From Chlorokybus atmophyticus (Eukaryota > Streptophyta > Chlorokybophyceae > Chlorokybales > Chlorokybaceae), in the NCBI GenBank assembly GCA_009103225.1, contig RHPI01001737.1:1-64000 (forward strand): a stretch of 64,000 nucleotides of DNA, given 5' to 3'. Position 1 is the stretch's first letter, and each line of letters starts with the position of its first letter. The notes under the pieces were generated by a model, which had not been told where the DNA came from, did not search any database, and was given only the letters and a program-made list of their open reading frames with translations. Positions 25,084 to 37,599 of the stretch are shown here, one piece after another. Both the position numbers and the translations under genes were made by a program.

Positions 25084-26367
25084 GTTTACTCTGCGACCAG
25101 GCTGCTACTCTGCCGGCCCCTGCTAGCCAGCCCTTCTAACAACCACCATGAACGGCGACACCGACGACGACGACCATGACAACACGCACAGGAAGCTAAT
25201 GCTGATTAAGTTGTCAAACCCTAGAAGCGTGGCCTAGTGTTGCAGTGTGTGACTCCGCCTCCGCCAGTGCCAGCATCACCACTGACTCCGCGGAGAATGC
25301 CGTCAGTCCTTCAGCGCCAGCTGGCAGGTTACATGCTGCTCAACTTTGTTTCGCTGACTCGGGCTTCTTTGTCCCTTCGGGCGCGGATGGTAGCGACCCC
25401 GTCGTCGTCGCTACGGTAGCGGATAGGTGTCCGGTGGTTGCTTGATCAGAGCTTTTCGATGTTTTCGCACTTTCGCTGCGCACTGTGATTAGCCACTTTT
25501 ACTTTTCGCGTCTTTCGCGCAGCGGAAAAGAACAGAGCTTCTTGGCTTGGAAGATACCTTTTTCGGTAGGTTACCCGACCTACGGCCACAGAACATCGCC
25601 TGCAATAAAGTTCAATGCGCTTTTGTGACAAAATTTGTTGTGCCACGTCTTCGTGGCTTTGGCGAGAATGATGGTTGACAACCAGAATAGGCCACGTCAT
25701 AATATATGGACCGTAATACCGACAGAAAGAAAGAAGATTGTTCACGACGGCATCAAGACATATTGGTTACATAGTATGTACACAAAAGCACAAGTGCATT
25801 CATTTGCCATATTCGAAGATGGAGGAAAACCTATGAGAGTGTGGGAAAATGCTTTATTGTTGTTACCATGCATAATGATAGCAAGCAAAACGGTTCTCTC
25901 TGTTTATACACTTGCAATTGTTGAGTGCATGTGTGCGTGCACAAACATATGCGAAAACTCTACATGGTAATATCATCATTACATCTGACAAATGTGCAGA
26001 TTCAACTTAGCTATCCACGTTTCTAATCAAACGATTCATCTTTGCACGAAGGAACATCTTATGCATACAAGTTTCCTTCGCAACGCGTGCATCACAATGA
26101 CTCTGCATACAATCGGTCGAAATTGTTTCGCAACTTGCACAGCAATATTACATACTACTTTGAGTATAAGAAAGGCATGAAGTGCCTGAGCGCTGCAACC
26201 GTTCACATTAGCACTCATGTACCCTGTATACTGACATGGCATAATGCTACCGCTCATTATCGCTCCAGGTATCAACATCACGTGCTGCATTTTCTCCTGC
26301 ATCCGCCTGCCAACACAATGCGAATCAGCTACACGCTGTTCTGTGCAATGTCGTTGGCTGCCACAGA
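25084..26367. other. Spacer between ISA1 and CSA
   Basis: Holds the ISA1 promoter side and the CSA 3' side (both genes are on the minus strand). The stretch 25084-25440 is GC-rich with CGACGAC-type repeats. A 111-codon open frame at 25635-25970 has no recognisable features. Confidence 0.4.
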
Positions 26368-28885
26368 TTAGCATAAACTCCATACCAGTACGTCTTCAAG
26401 TATTCCGGTTGGAATGGGCGGCGCCCAAACTAATATCTGACGATCATTGCCGGTCGTATACAGCTCTGTGTCATTTAGTTGAAAGCAGCAGCAGCTCACC
26501 TACAGAAATACACACAATAAAAAATTCGCTCGACCGACAGGACAGTACACACATGCGCACACCTCCTCAAGGTGTCCACGCAGGCGCGTGAGCTCCTCGC
26601 CTGTGGCGACGTCATATATGCCAACAGTCGTGCCGCCCGGCATGCATGCAACGCGTCCGTCGGAAGAAACTGCCATCTGCGATCCTTTGCTCGCACGGCT
26701 GCGCGTGTTGGGATAATGCACGATATAATGCGAGCCTGTCTCCACATCCCACAACCGCGCGCGCGAGTCCGTTCCCATGCTTAACAGGCGCTGACCCTGC
26801 AAAGATGACTCATCAAAAGCAAGCTAATGCGAGACAGTGCGCCCTGGCTACCTGTATACGACTTACCTCGGGAGTGGTAGCAATTGCGGTTATTGCACCA
26901 TCGTGCGCTTGTGCCCAATTTGGTGTTTCGGGCCTACCTCCACCTCCACCTCCAAGATCTCGGTCCACTTGTTTGCCGCGTTTGCCTGAAGCTGCACGAA
27001 CACAACTTGCTCATGCTGTGATACAGGCGCAAAACCGCAAACATGCACAAGCGCTGGTGATCTAATCAACAGCCGCAATATAACACTGGAAGCAAGACGT
27101 GAACATCAACACAGCTACTCACTCACAAGAGGACCTCAAACGGCTGCGTGCTGGAGTGCGGATGCTTGTGTGCGTACGATGCTGGTCAAAGACAACAACC
27201 GGACCACCTGGGCTCCTGACAAAGGCAAATGAGCAGCACATCAGCTTCCCATCTGATTTCAAAAAACCAAGTCCATTACAAACACTCCTTAAAACAAAAC
27301 AAACACATGCCACACAAATAGGCTTGCATGACAGCCATGCTGTGGATTCAATAACCGGCTTCAATGTGCGTGGCGTAATCAAGGTGAGACTGCACCTCAC
27401 GTCCCACGCAGCAAGGGTCCCGTCTTTGCCACCAGAGTAGAGTCGCCACTCCCTCGTGCGGTCCCAGGTGAGAGCAAGCACGCCATCACGGTGGCCACCA
27501 GCCAAGGCATGCGTGTCAGCACCGCTCACAATGTCAATCAACCGCACGCGCGTTTCAGAAGCGCCCGTAGCAACAAGCGAGTGGGAGGAGGCGCACGCAG
27601 ATAGCGCCATTGCATAGACCTGTATTTGTTACAAATATGTCACACAGCCCAGGTTCTGCAAAACATGTGCAGTGGAAGTCGTGCTGTGTCCACATGGCAC
27701 ACCATGTTGTGACACATCGCAGAGTCACACGTGTGCGCGCGCACACAAGCGTGCCAGGACACAACAAACAAAAAGCCAACAACCCTGCATGCACTTACTT
27801 TTGAGCCCAGGTTAAAGGATGCGGCCTTCTCCAAACTGTTAGCATCCCAAACGCCGACTGTGCCATCAAAACTCCCAGTCACAAACAACCCTATACACAA
27901 ACGAAAAGAATGAGACCGTATGCGTAAAACAGCTGCTGTTTATGACAGCTGGACGGTCAGCGAAAGCAGGACCATTAGATCACAAGCAACCGCAACACTT
28001 GAAGCAGGTGAGCGACGCATATCACCTGTATCCACAGGGTACCATGCTGCGCAGGACACTGCATATGCGTGCGCCCGCTCAACTTGTGCTGTTGCTGTGT
28101 GGATCGCAACTCCAGCCTCTCTCCTTGACGGAACCTGCATGCGTATGTGTGTGTGCTTGTGTTCTGTGGCATGTATTGAGAAGGAGAAGCAAAGGGTTGC
28201 TTGCACATAAGCGTGTACAAGCGTGCAATAACCTCGAGATCATATAGCGCCACGGATGCATCAGATGCGCCCGCGAGCAGCCACCTTCCCTCTGTAAGAT
28301 CAACCTGCAGGATCACCAAGCATGTGTGCCATCAGCATGTACGCAACGCATCAAGCTCAACAAAATGCGCCTTGAACTGCTGCACTGTCACCACACCCGC
28401 ACAACACGTACAGCGCAACAAGTCTACATCAACTCTGCTGTGCATGCAAGACGCATTAGTAAGAATTGTGAAGCAGCGCATGCTTGTGCGTTGGGTAACA
28501 GCTTATTGGCCAATGCAACTGCGTTCTTCTACAACTGCATGGCATACCAACCGGTTTCATTCTGCTATGCTTCTGCGTGGACACTACATGCATGACAGAA
28601 AGATTTAACTACGCCCGACCAGATCAACCACACAATCACGCAAGCATGGGCGGCCATTTCATTGTTTTGATTGGCACAGCTCACCTGCAGGGTGTTGACG
28701 CCAGCGCGGTGGGCCGGGGCAACCTCTTTTAGCGGGTGCAGGGCCAGCGGAGGAAGGAGATCTGAAGAGCTGCGTCCGCCCACCGACCCAGCAGAGCCTC
28801 GCCCCAGCAGCTTGCGCCTTAGCAGCAGTGCCGCCGCAGCTGGGCAGCTGAGTCCCGCCTCCCTGCCTTTCAGCGCGCGGTACAT
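26368..28885 (-). CDS. ERCC8: CSA/ERCC8-like WD40 protein of transcription-coupled repair
   Basis: CSA is the WD40 substrate receptor of a CUL4-DDB1 ubiquitin ligase acting with CSB at stalled RNA polymerase II. Start ATG at 28885 (MYRALKGREAGLS); stop TAA at 26368-26370. Supported exons include 28685-28885, 28233-28304 (VDLTEGRWLLAGASDASVAL), about 28000-28105 (AHAYAVSCAAWYPVDTG), about 27800-27890 (GLFVTGSFDGTVGVWDA), 27396-27622 (VYAMALSACASSHSLVATGA; HRDGVLALTWDRTREW; YSGGKDGTLAAWDVR), about 26870-26945 (AHDGAITAIATTPE), 26590-26800 (GQRLLSMGTDSRARLWDVETG) and a last exon ending NDRQILVWAPP. The order and wording of the WD repeats follow plant CSA closely. WD40 blades form a propeller; no catalysis. 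Exon junctions near 27100-27250 are uncertain. Confidence 0.9.
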
Positions 28886-28984
28886 CCACCACCTCAGAGG
28901 CACTGGCAGCCTAGTTGCTTGGCCTGCTGGCCTCTCCTACCGGCTCCCTGCTGCTCCGTGTGACCCGCGCCCGCAGCACTCTTC

Positions 28985-29019
28985 ACCACCACCGCCTCCG
29001 CCTCCGCCTCCGCCTCCGC
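28985..29019. repeat. (GCCTCC)n-type trinucleotide repeat
   Basis: About ten CCG/CCT triplets upstream of the CSA start, at the edge of the deleted retroelement copy. A matching GCC repeat lies in the full-length copy at 54090-54115. Confidence 0.8.
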
Positions 29020-29580
29020 CGTTAAGCTTGCTGATTGTCCATGTTGTCGATGCTGTAGCAGGCAGTAGTTTACTGCACACACCTCGGGCAAGAGGCTGGT
29101 GCAGTGAGCTACCGCCTGCTAAGGTGCTGCAGCTCGGCGGCAGAGACGAGGGGCTTCTACTGGCATGGCTTGGTGCGAGAAGGTGGCGGTGGAGGTGGCG
29201 GCGGCTGATGGAATCTTTTGGCGTCCCTAGCTGCTGCAGCAATCACCGACAGCTGATATGACTTCCTGGCTTTCCGAGGCGGGCATGGGGTAGGTCAGCA
29301 CGCCTGCAGCTGCGGGTTAGGCGTTGCAAACCACTTCCCTCTCTCCGATGCTTGCTGACGTAGTGAATTTAGCATTGAGCTTGGCAGTCGGTCAATGCAA
29401 CTACATACGCTCCTGCTGCAGTGAATGCATGGTTGCACAGCATAACGAACTGCGGCCAGCATGCAACCTGATGTTCCCAACGCCGACTGGCCAATGCAGA
29501 CAAATCATGCTTCTCACTTTGTCCCCAATGTAGACAATGAGGCGTAGTCACACATGACTGCAATCTGTAATCTACAGCAC
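29020..29580 (-). mobile_element. Internally deleted copy of the 51-54 kb retroelement
   Basis: Read on the minus strand, 29580 to about 29368 matches 50936-51125 (shared landmarks: CTACATTGGGGACAA, TTGTCTGCATTGGCCAGTCG and CTGTGCAACC). Then 29345 to about 29020 matches 53935-54300 (CAGCAAGCAT, GGTTTGC, AACCCGCAGCTGCAG, CGGAAAGCCAGG and the GCC repeat). The roughly 2.8 kb reverse transcriptase body present at 51.1-53.9 kb is missing. This is therefore a short non-autonomous derivative lying directly upstream of the CSA gene, in what should be its promoter. Boundaries are good to about 20 bases. Confidence 0.8.
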
Positions 29581-30065
29581 AGTCACCAGCTGGCAGAGGT
29601 TGATGCGGATTAGATGCCTGCCTGTGCGAACGACACACAAATCCACAAATTGGATGTTGCTGTTCTTCAGTTGACATTGACAGCATCCCGTTGAAGTAGT
29701 CGCGCCTTCATTAGTAGCTGTTGGCTATGAGCTTGGAATGTCACAGCAGTGTAGATGACGGCGCAGTCGATGTGCACTTCTCTCTGTCATCCGAGTTAAA
29801 CTCTTGTGCAATGCTTCAAGGCATTCTGGTGTGACAGTCCCCAGGCACACACAGCAGTTAGGGAGTATAAGTCAGGCACTTATCTCAAAACTTCAGAACC
29901 ATCAACCGTGGGGACGCTTTTCCTCTGTTGAGCAGTACACTCTCATCAGCATTCAGTCCAACCAGCATGGCTAAGACAAGGGCCAGTGGTACCTTACCAG
30001 CAAGGCACGCATTACCGACACGTAGCACGCAGTGAACTAACTGACTGACCTTCTCCTCTGTCCAG

Positions 30066-32330
30066 GTGTGGGTGCTGCTGCTATGCGCGGTGATAGTCGC
30101 CTCATTTGAAAGCTTTGCGCTTGCCACTCGTGACCGTAATGACGGTGACGGTGATGATGGCGCGCTGCTTACCAAGTTTGGTCTCCTTCCCCTTGGCGAT
30201 CTCACCACGACTGATGAAGGCGGACCGTACTTCATTCCCCAAGTCCAGCAGGCTGAAGTGCAAGGTGCGCAGGTCTGCATGCATGTGCATGTGTCTGGGT
30301 GTGTGCGCGTGTCTACATGTGCATTGGGTTGCTTGCAGGCTGAGCTTCTGGTGAGGCTTTTGGCATTCTGTACAAGTTTGACAGTCAGGCTGGTGGAACT
30401 GCATTCTCAAACGGCAGCTGTGTTGCAGCTGCGATTGCCGCCAAGGCAGGCCGCCAGGAATCCTTGACAGGGATGTGCTCAACCTCCTGGCCAGCACAGA
30501 GTGCTTGGAGGCTCGCTTCAACACGTTTGCAGCATTCGGTCAGGACATTCCGCTCGTCCTGCTGTCCAGTACCGGTACGGGATTCGCCCGGGCCATCGGT
30601 GGCAGGTACCTTTGTGCAGGCATGCAGCAATTGTGCAGTATTGGTCTTCCATGATACTCAGTTTGTTTCTGCCATGCGGTCATACGTGCAACTGTGAAAA
30701 TAACAGGAAGGCAAGGCTGAGCAACCAGCTGCAGCCCTGGGCTGAAGAGGTGACATTGGACGAGCAAGGCCACGTGCGGTAAGTTGTGACAGACGTGTCA
30801 TGTAGCCAATATGGCTACATGACACCGATTATGCCCATGGTACGCATGAACTCATCCCCGTGTATGCGCACACACAGAATGATCCGCGAGGTGCTGGCGG
30901 AGCGCTCAGTGCCGTGTCCTGTCGTGGATATCGACGTCGGATTTACCAAGTTCTTCAATGCTGCCATCGGCAAGCCCAGCAACCCTCGCTTCGACTGCTA
31001 CAAAGATGACATCCGCTTTCTGCTGTGCACATGGGCCGTTGAAGGTCAGTTGGCTTCCGTGTACACCATATACATTGCTTCGGTAGTTTGGTACCGCGTT
31101 TGCTGCTATTTTAATGAGCCTTACTGCTGCTGATTTGCCAGAGATCGGCGCCACTGGAGACAAGGTAATCCACCCTACTTGCATACTGTTGGTTGTGCTA
31201 GGCAGCAATTGATGTCACACGCGCAATGTCTCCCACGTGTGTTTTGTCTCTCTTGTTATCCGAATTTGTCTATTCTTGCACGGATGCTGTCGTAACTCAT
31301 TGTTACTCCGAGTTACATCTCCTGTACCTGGAATGCTATGAGACTACTTCCTTATTAGGATGACTATTTTGGAAATAGGGTTCCATTCTCCTAATAAGCA
31401 ACCCCGGTCTTGCGGATGCAATGGCGCGGCTGGCAGGGTCTGCAAGTTACCAGTCAGCGGTGGACAGGCAGCTGCTTTGGGACCGCCGCAACTAAACGGT
31501 TGAAAAGTACGCCTTACGCGTATTCGAGGTGGTGCAGAAAGTGTCGGACCTCCGCAACTTCCTTGACGGGCCTCTCAACGACGACCAGGGTCTATACAAC
31601 TTTGATACGAACTTCATCACTGTCCCCACCCTGAAGATTAACAATGTGCCCACCGACATCCGTGGCCTCACCTGTAGCCGCACACCCAAGCAGGTGACCC
31701 GTGTGTGCAAATGCATGTGAGGAGTACTAGTCACGTGTAGGAGGAGACACACCCACGCACGCATGCACACGTGTGCGCCAGGTTCTGCATATTTTGACCT
31801 TGGGCTCGGAGAACGGCCACTGTGGGTTCTTCCCCAACGGTGTGAACAGCAAAGTCCGCAACACCATCGGCTTCGCCGACCAGGCCAACGGCTTCGCAGG
31901 CTATTGCGGCAACAGGATCACCGTCAAAACTCTGCGCCAAGTAAGTAACAGTGGTTGCATGACCCAAGCCCGGCGCTTGAACTGCTTGTTGCATTCTTCA
32001 CACAACATTTGGGCGTTGTATTAGGCTGGCAGAGCGTTCTTGCTGAATGAGAACAACATCATCCCGGCTCTGCACCCGAGGCAGTCCAGTTGGAGGCCTC
32101 CGGTGCGGAGTACGGCCCCGGCTTCAACATCACCAATCTGGGCACAGGGCTACCCATCCCTATGCGGACATCTTTGTGCCGCGTGGCAGTCGTTGAAGGT
32201 GTGGAGGATACCATTGGCAACAATGCATCGGACTTTGTGTGTGTAGCACTTTGGGTGGCACAGAACTGTCGTGTCGTGTTGCGTAGTGGTGTATTCCTGG
32301 TTCCGGCGGTTTAGTACGTGTTCGTAGAGT
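30066..32330 (+). pseudogene. Ferritin-like desiccation-related protein (PCC13-62 type), disrupted
   Basis: Exons at about 30066-30264, 30345-30605, 30707-30778, 30878-31044, 31142-31164, 31400-31692, then C-terminal pieces to about 32330. The first has a signal-peptide-like core (VLLLCAVIVASFESFALA); its true ATG is not found, so an upstream exon is likely. The ferritin-like helices read ILDRDVLNLLASTECLEARF, EEVTLDEQGHVRMIREVL, VVQKVSDLRNFLDGPLNDDQG and GLTCSRTPKQVLHILTLGSE, in the order of plant PCC13-62 proteins. The E-x(3)-D-E-x(2)-H metal-ligand pattern is kept. Two breaks are seen: a one-base frameshift near 30445-30460 and an in-frame TAA near 31492. Either the gene is dying or the assembly has errors. 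The tail beyond 31.9 kb is not recognisable. Confidence 0.7.
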
Positions 32331-35249
32331 GTGACACGTGCTGTAGCATAGCGATTGTGCCGTTGTGTGGGTACTTCACAATACCCAATTTTCTGCCATG
32401 TGCTTGCAGTTTGTCACGGGGGGCTTGTGACTGCCTATACAGACTTGAACCCATGTACATCAGTATGATCAAGTAGTGTTCCTATACAGACTGATTGTCA
32501 TGCCGTGCATGCGTGCATGAGAGACAGCTGTGCACACTACATGCATGCCTTTCACAACGCTGCGCAACCCCATCATCAAGTGCAGTGTGTTGTTCGGTGC
32601 GCTTGGTGGTTTATGCGTTATTGTTGATGTGTTATTTGGTGCGCTAATGCGCACATGTTCGCTCTGCACTTGATGATGGGATTGTGCAGCATTACTTGAT
32701 TGTGCAGCATTGCTTGATCGCGTGTGCCATTGGCGCGTGGGTCACGGATAACATGTCTATCACAAGTAGCACACAGCAACTGAAAACAGTGCAGTGTGTT
32801 GTTGAGTGCGCTTGGTGGTTTTATTGCTGGTTCATACATGATGCTACTTTGAATACACACACTGACTGTAGACCCATTCGCTCATGCAGCATGGCCAAGC
32901 CTGGCCAGGCCTGGATGCGGCAACTTGCGCATGAGTGTGTGTGGTGAGAGGCCTGGCCATGTTGTTTGTGCTGCTAGTGCAGTATGTCTTGCTAGTCATA
33001 CTTAGTAGTATCGCCCTACCCTATGAGATATGTGCGCACGCACATACACATGTGTACAAAAGGTTTTACGCCTCATATGTTGCATGCAAGGGGTGTGCGC
33101 CTTCGTGCACTTATGCCAAATATGCAGCTTGCCCACGTCATGCTCAACACACACAACCATGCTAAATCATTCATCATGCTAAATAATGCTAATACATAGC
33201 AGACAGTGCCATCGGGTTAAGCCAGGCAGGCAGGTAGCAGTCAGCAAACGGCAACAAACACAAGCTGCGAGGGGCTGGCCGAACCCCCATGCTAGCCAAC
33301 ACCGCACCTGCAGGGTTGTGCTCGCACGCTTCCCCATCAGCCACACAAACCACCAACGCGTGTGTACACCACATGTAGTGATGTACGCTTGAATTGTGTA
33401 CTCGCAAACATGCACGCGCGCACGCACGCTCACGTAGGGAAAGCTTGTGCAAGTCTGCGGGCTGACCCAAGCCCGCAATAAACAGCTTTGTGTTGTTTAC
33501 TAATCTTCATTGTCATGTCAGACATGGCACTGCAAACATGGTGCTCGGCGATTCAGAAAAGAAAAAGTGAAACCCACAGGTGGTCAGATCACCAAAGATG
33601 GATAGTGCCCTGTTACTAAGATATCTTACTAGGGCTTTCTGGTCTGGAACATCCCTATACGACTGTGTTGCAGTCACCGCAGGGACAAACTCTCGGAGTA
33701 ATACTTCTTATTCAACTATAAGTATTATGTGAAAATCAATGATGAATAACCTTGAACGTTTTTCTACCCCAATCGCTCCAGACAAGTCTGTTGTGACATT
33801 CCACTATTGCTATTTACTATTACATATCAATACCTTCACTAAACGTAAACGGAGACTCACAGCAGCCTCCAGAGAGGTGATGTGACATGCACCCATCCTC
33901 ACACTGCACAAAGGACACGATACACCCTGTACTTTAAACCTTGAGATTCCCTCTATTGTAGGGGACACAAAGGATAAACGATATCAGGGTGTACTGTGTG
34001 TACTCTATGTACGCCTCTGCTGTAGGGGACAAATAGGATAAACATTTGTTTATCCTATTGTCATGGTGATATCTACAGATAAAGTTCCTGGGTGACTGCC
34101 ACCAGGCGCAGCCTCCTTGCGCCTGGACCGATACACATACTACTCGTACGCAATCCCTGCTGGATATAGCAGACAACCGAGTACACTGTTTTGTGTACCA
34201 CTGACGCTACTAGCCGACGCACTCAGTGAATTGCACGTGTTGTTGTGTGTGTCCGCACGTGAGTGAGTGCATCGACTGACTCCACAGCTCATGTTACCTA
34301 TTGAGTGGAGTCACAGACTGTGAGAGGAAGAGTGGTGCTCCCAACAGTCTAAGATACACGTACCACAATGTACCGAATGCCGCTCAGTAGGTCACGCCTC
34401 TCTCCTGCCCTCTACAGGGCTGTAGAGGGCAGGAGAGAGGCTCAGCAGGGTGGCCTAGAGTAAAGGGACATGTATAGCCGCCCCTACTGGATGCAGGAAA
34501 TGTGTTTGAGTGTATATAATTGTGTATGTGTGCTACTGGGTATAGAACACCATAAAGATTATACGGACGGAACCAAAGACAACGCACCTGCACTGGAGGC
34601 AGGCGATCCTCTTTGTGCTGCAATGTTAAGAACAGAACAACGTCAGCCCTGCACCACCTGGCAACAGAAGAGGAGGGGAAGGCGTTTACCATTAACATGG
34701 AGTCCAAGTGCGTCTCCATGCCACTCCTGCGCATGCATGCAGCGGTAAGTGGCGAAAGTGATGACGCCAGCTTGCAAGCCTTGTGCCTTGCAATTCTATT
34801 GCAAAAGCAATGCAATGGTCAGCTGCAACTGTGGTTGGTTCTGTTCTCCGAATTCATGCATAGCTGTGAGGAGATAGGCTTACCCATAAGTAGAAGTTTG
34901 GTAACAGTACAACGTACAGGGTTCTACGCATGTGTGACGCAGCATCAGTCTGCCACGTTTGTTGACCAGCCTCAGCACGACACAAGTTGTCACACAATAT
35001 CCGTCTTCACCTCAAGCTGCCAGTCCACTCTTACACCATACCTGTGAGCAGCTTTGCACTATGACACAGACGCAACATTTCTCCCGTTGATTGAAGTCTA
35101 AGGGGAAGCAGTGATCGGCGCACAAGCACGAAACAACAGGTATGCTTACCCAACGTTTGGTTGCGTTGCACAAACAAGGATGTTCCTATGCTATGTGCAT
35201 TTGTTTGCTGACTGGGCTCCAAACCTGTCGGTGGCTGGAGCAGAACCGC
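32331..35249. other. Repeat-rich spacer
   Basis: No gene. Includes a direct repeat (GTGCAGTGTGTTGTT near 32580 and 32790), a 17-bp inverted repeat (32569-32585 with 32664-32680), an imperfect hairpin at 34028-34062 and a perfect hairpin at 34397-34440. Confidence 0.5.
34397..34440. repeat. Perfect hairpin, 20-bp arms
   Basis: 34397-34416 is the exact reverse complement of 34421-34440, separated by GGGC. No gene surrounds it, so a transcribed hairpin or cruciform is possible. Confidence 0.9.
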
Positions 35250-36975
35250 ATGGCGATGCCGATGCTGGCACTGTCTCTCCTGGAAGTGGTGGCATTGCTA
35301 CTGCAGCCCTTAGCCGCGCAGATGATACTCGCATCGGGCCACGTGGTGTGCGACACGTGTCTGTCTGTTGAGGATGGCGGCGTGACATACCCCATCGCAG
35401 GCGTGGTGATGAAGATTGCGTGCACCGCCACGGACGGGAGCTTGCCATTGCAGCGGTGGCCGAGGACAGACCGGAACGGGATCTGGCAAGCATCACTGCC
35501 ATCCGTCGAGTTCGCTAAGGCTATCGGCAGGACCCTCTCCGGGTGCCGGGTCCAAGCGTACAGACCCGCACCTGGCAGTAACTGCACGGTGTACATGGGC
35601 ATCACTCCCTGCAGCAAAGACTACACCATGCCAGCAGTACGTGACAGGCACATGCACTGCATGCATGAAGAGTGCTGTAGTTATGACACATACACACACG
35701 GCTGCACCTGGCTTGACGCGTACATGCGCATGTACACGACTCATGCGCCGTATGCGAGTGACATGCAGGTACCTTACATGTGAATCACTAAACGCAACGC
35801 ATGTGATATGGTACATGCAGCTGTGGTTGATATGCTTGCATGCATGCATGCATGCTAAGGGCATTGCAGCTTCCTATTCTTCCATCGACCATATGTGAGG
35901 TTACCTCTGCCAGCTGTCTAACAACACGAATCCAACATGGAGCGGAAGCGATCAGTGTTACACGCCTGTTGGATCGATAGACTCCCGGGCGCCACTGCCG
36001 GCAACCAACTCGCTGGCGACGCTGAGGAGCACGCATCCGCGCCTGATGGTGAACGTGGACACGCTGCCAATAGTCCGCGCATCGTGCGAACCCGTCAACT
36101 CCGCACAGAGCTTCCTCCCTGGTTTATGCAGTGGCAATTCCGACGACACCTACGCGCTTGTATCTGATGGCAAACTCAATGCCGATCTGAGTTCTCACGC
36201 GCAACTTCATGGACCGCATCGCTATCATAGCAGGCTCCTACCTGGTCAGTGAATGAAAGGTCCATTACACAAGGCAGAATGTGTGTGATGCTGATGGTGT
36301 GTTGCGCAGATCAATGGCGAGAACGCTCTTGCGGCGAAGGCGCCGGCTTATGCGTTGTACATAACAATGTTGGACAACGTTACCTGGACAGGTGGTGCTA
36401 AGCCTTCCCCTGGGTACATGACAGCTGGACAGTACCTGGCCGCCCTTTCGTATGCTTACGACTGGCTGAACGGCTATCTCTCCAGCAATGACAATACGGT
36501 ACGCGTTGGTCGTTGAGCGCTTTCATGTTTCCATGTGCTGATATGTGTCGCACACGCACAGGCAATGTGGAATGCTGTCCTCAACAAGGCCTTCCTGCCT
36601 TCTCCGCAAACAGACAACTACAGACTGCCCGATATCGACTTCCTCGCTCAGATTGACAACAACATTGGTATCAACTCACTGTACGGCTGGGTTATGGCTG
36701 CTCTTGCCTTTGCAGAACGCAATGCCGTGCTTTGTGCATAAGTAAGCACGCTGTAGCTGTTGCTGTTGCTGTTGTGGTCGAGGTCGAGGTCGTGATCGTT
36801 GCCGTTGTTGTCGCCATCATTGTCATTATAATAGTTGCCTGACTCCGCAATACACACGCATCAGACAACTAGTCTTACATGTTGCATAAACAGATCTTGA
36901 GGAGGGCTTTGGTATTGGTGTGGAGGACGACGCTGATGTATCATCCGAACGGGGCGTGGACGGAGGGCACAACGT
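35250..36975 (+). pseudogene. 5' part of a secreted Ole e 1 / heparinase-like gene, interrupted
   Basis: ATG at 35250 begins a signal peptide (MAMPMLALSLLEVVALLLQP). An Ole e 1-like domain follows (GHVVCDTC ... VVMKIACTATD ... GCRVQAYRPAPGSNC), with Cys placed as in pollen Ole e 1 proteins; exon 35250-35636. The exon from 35914 carries HPRLMVNVDTLPIVRA, the usual entry to a heparinase/alginate-lyase alpha-toroid. Later exons give YAYDWLNGYLSSND, NNIGINSLYGWVMAALAFAE and LMYHPNGAWTEGTT. A one-base frameshift sits near 36195. The reading frame stops at a 10.5 kb transposon inserted in this exon (36894 onward) and resumes at 47478. Function by family: cleavage or binding of acidic polysaccharides outside the cell. 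The transposon and the frameshift suggest a dead allele. Confidence 0.75.
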
Positions 36976-37599
36976 CGTCACCAAAGTGTAGACGAGTTGT
37001 TTCAACATAGCATTAGCATTGCCTCACGTTACTTTGTATTGAACTAACAAAGATTACTGAAGTGGCATTGGTTGAATGCTCATTGTACAATGCCTGTTGT
37101 TAACATGTCGCACATGCATGCAATTGCTATCGCCTTGACGACGATTGCTTTGAAACTGATTGCATGCAAGGTTGGTGTTGTGCAACGTTGAACAAAATAG
37201 ATGTTGATGCATGCACATGTCATATGGTTCTAACGCTGATGCAACATGCATGTGTTATCAACACAACCCCTTGTGCCAAGCGTTGATGTTGTGTTGTTGC
37301 AGCATCACTTGACCTTACATCAACGGTCGTTGACATGATGTAGTCTGCACGTTGCAGTCATATTGAATAGGTACCTGTTCAATGTGAATGCAAAGTGCCA
37401 ATCAAGAACATTGTGGTTACAATACATGTCGCGCTCGATGTGAGCGCTGGAAGTTCAAGTCCACACTGGTCCACTAGGACACAACGCTTGTAGAACTCTG
37501 CAAGTGTGCCCTTGTGGGGTTCTACAAGGGTTGTGCCGTTGTGTCGTACTACACAAGCTAACACAATCAACTGCTACTGCATGCAAGCACAACTACCAC

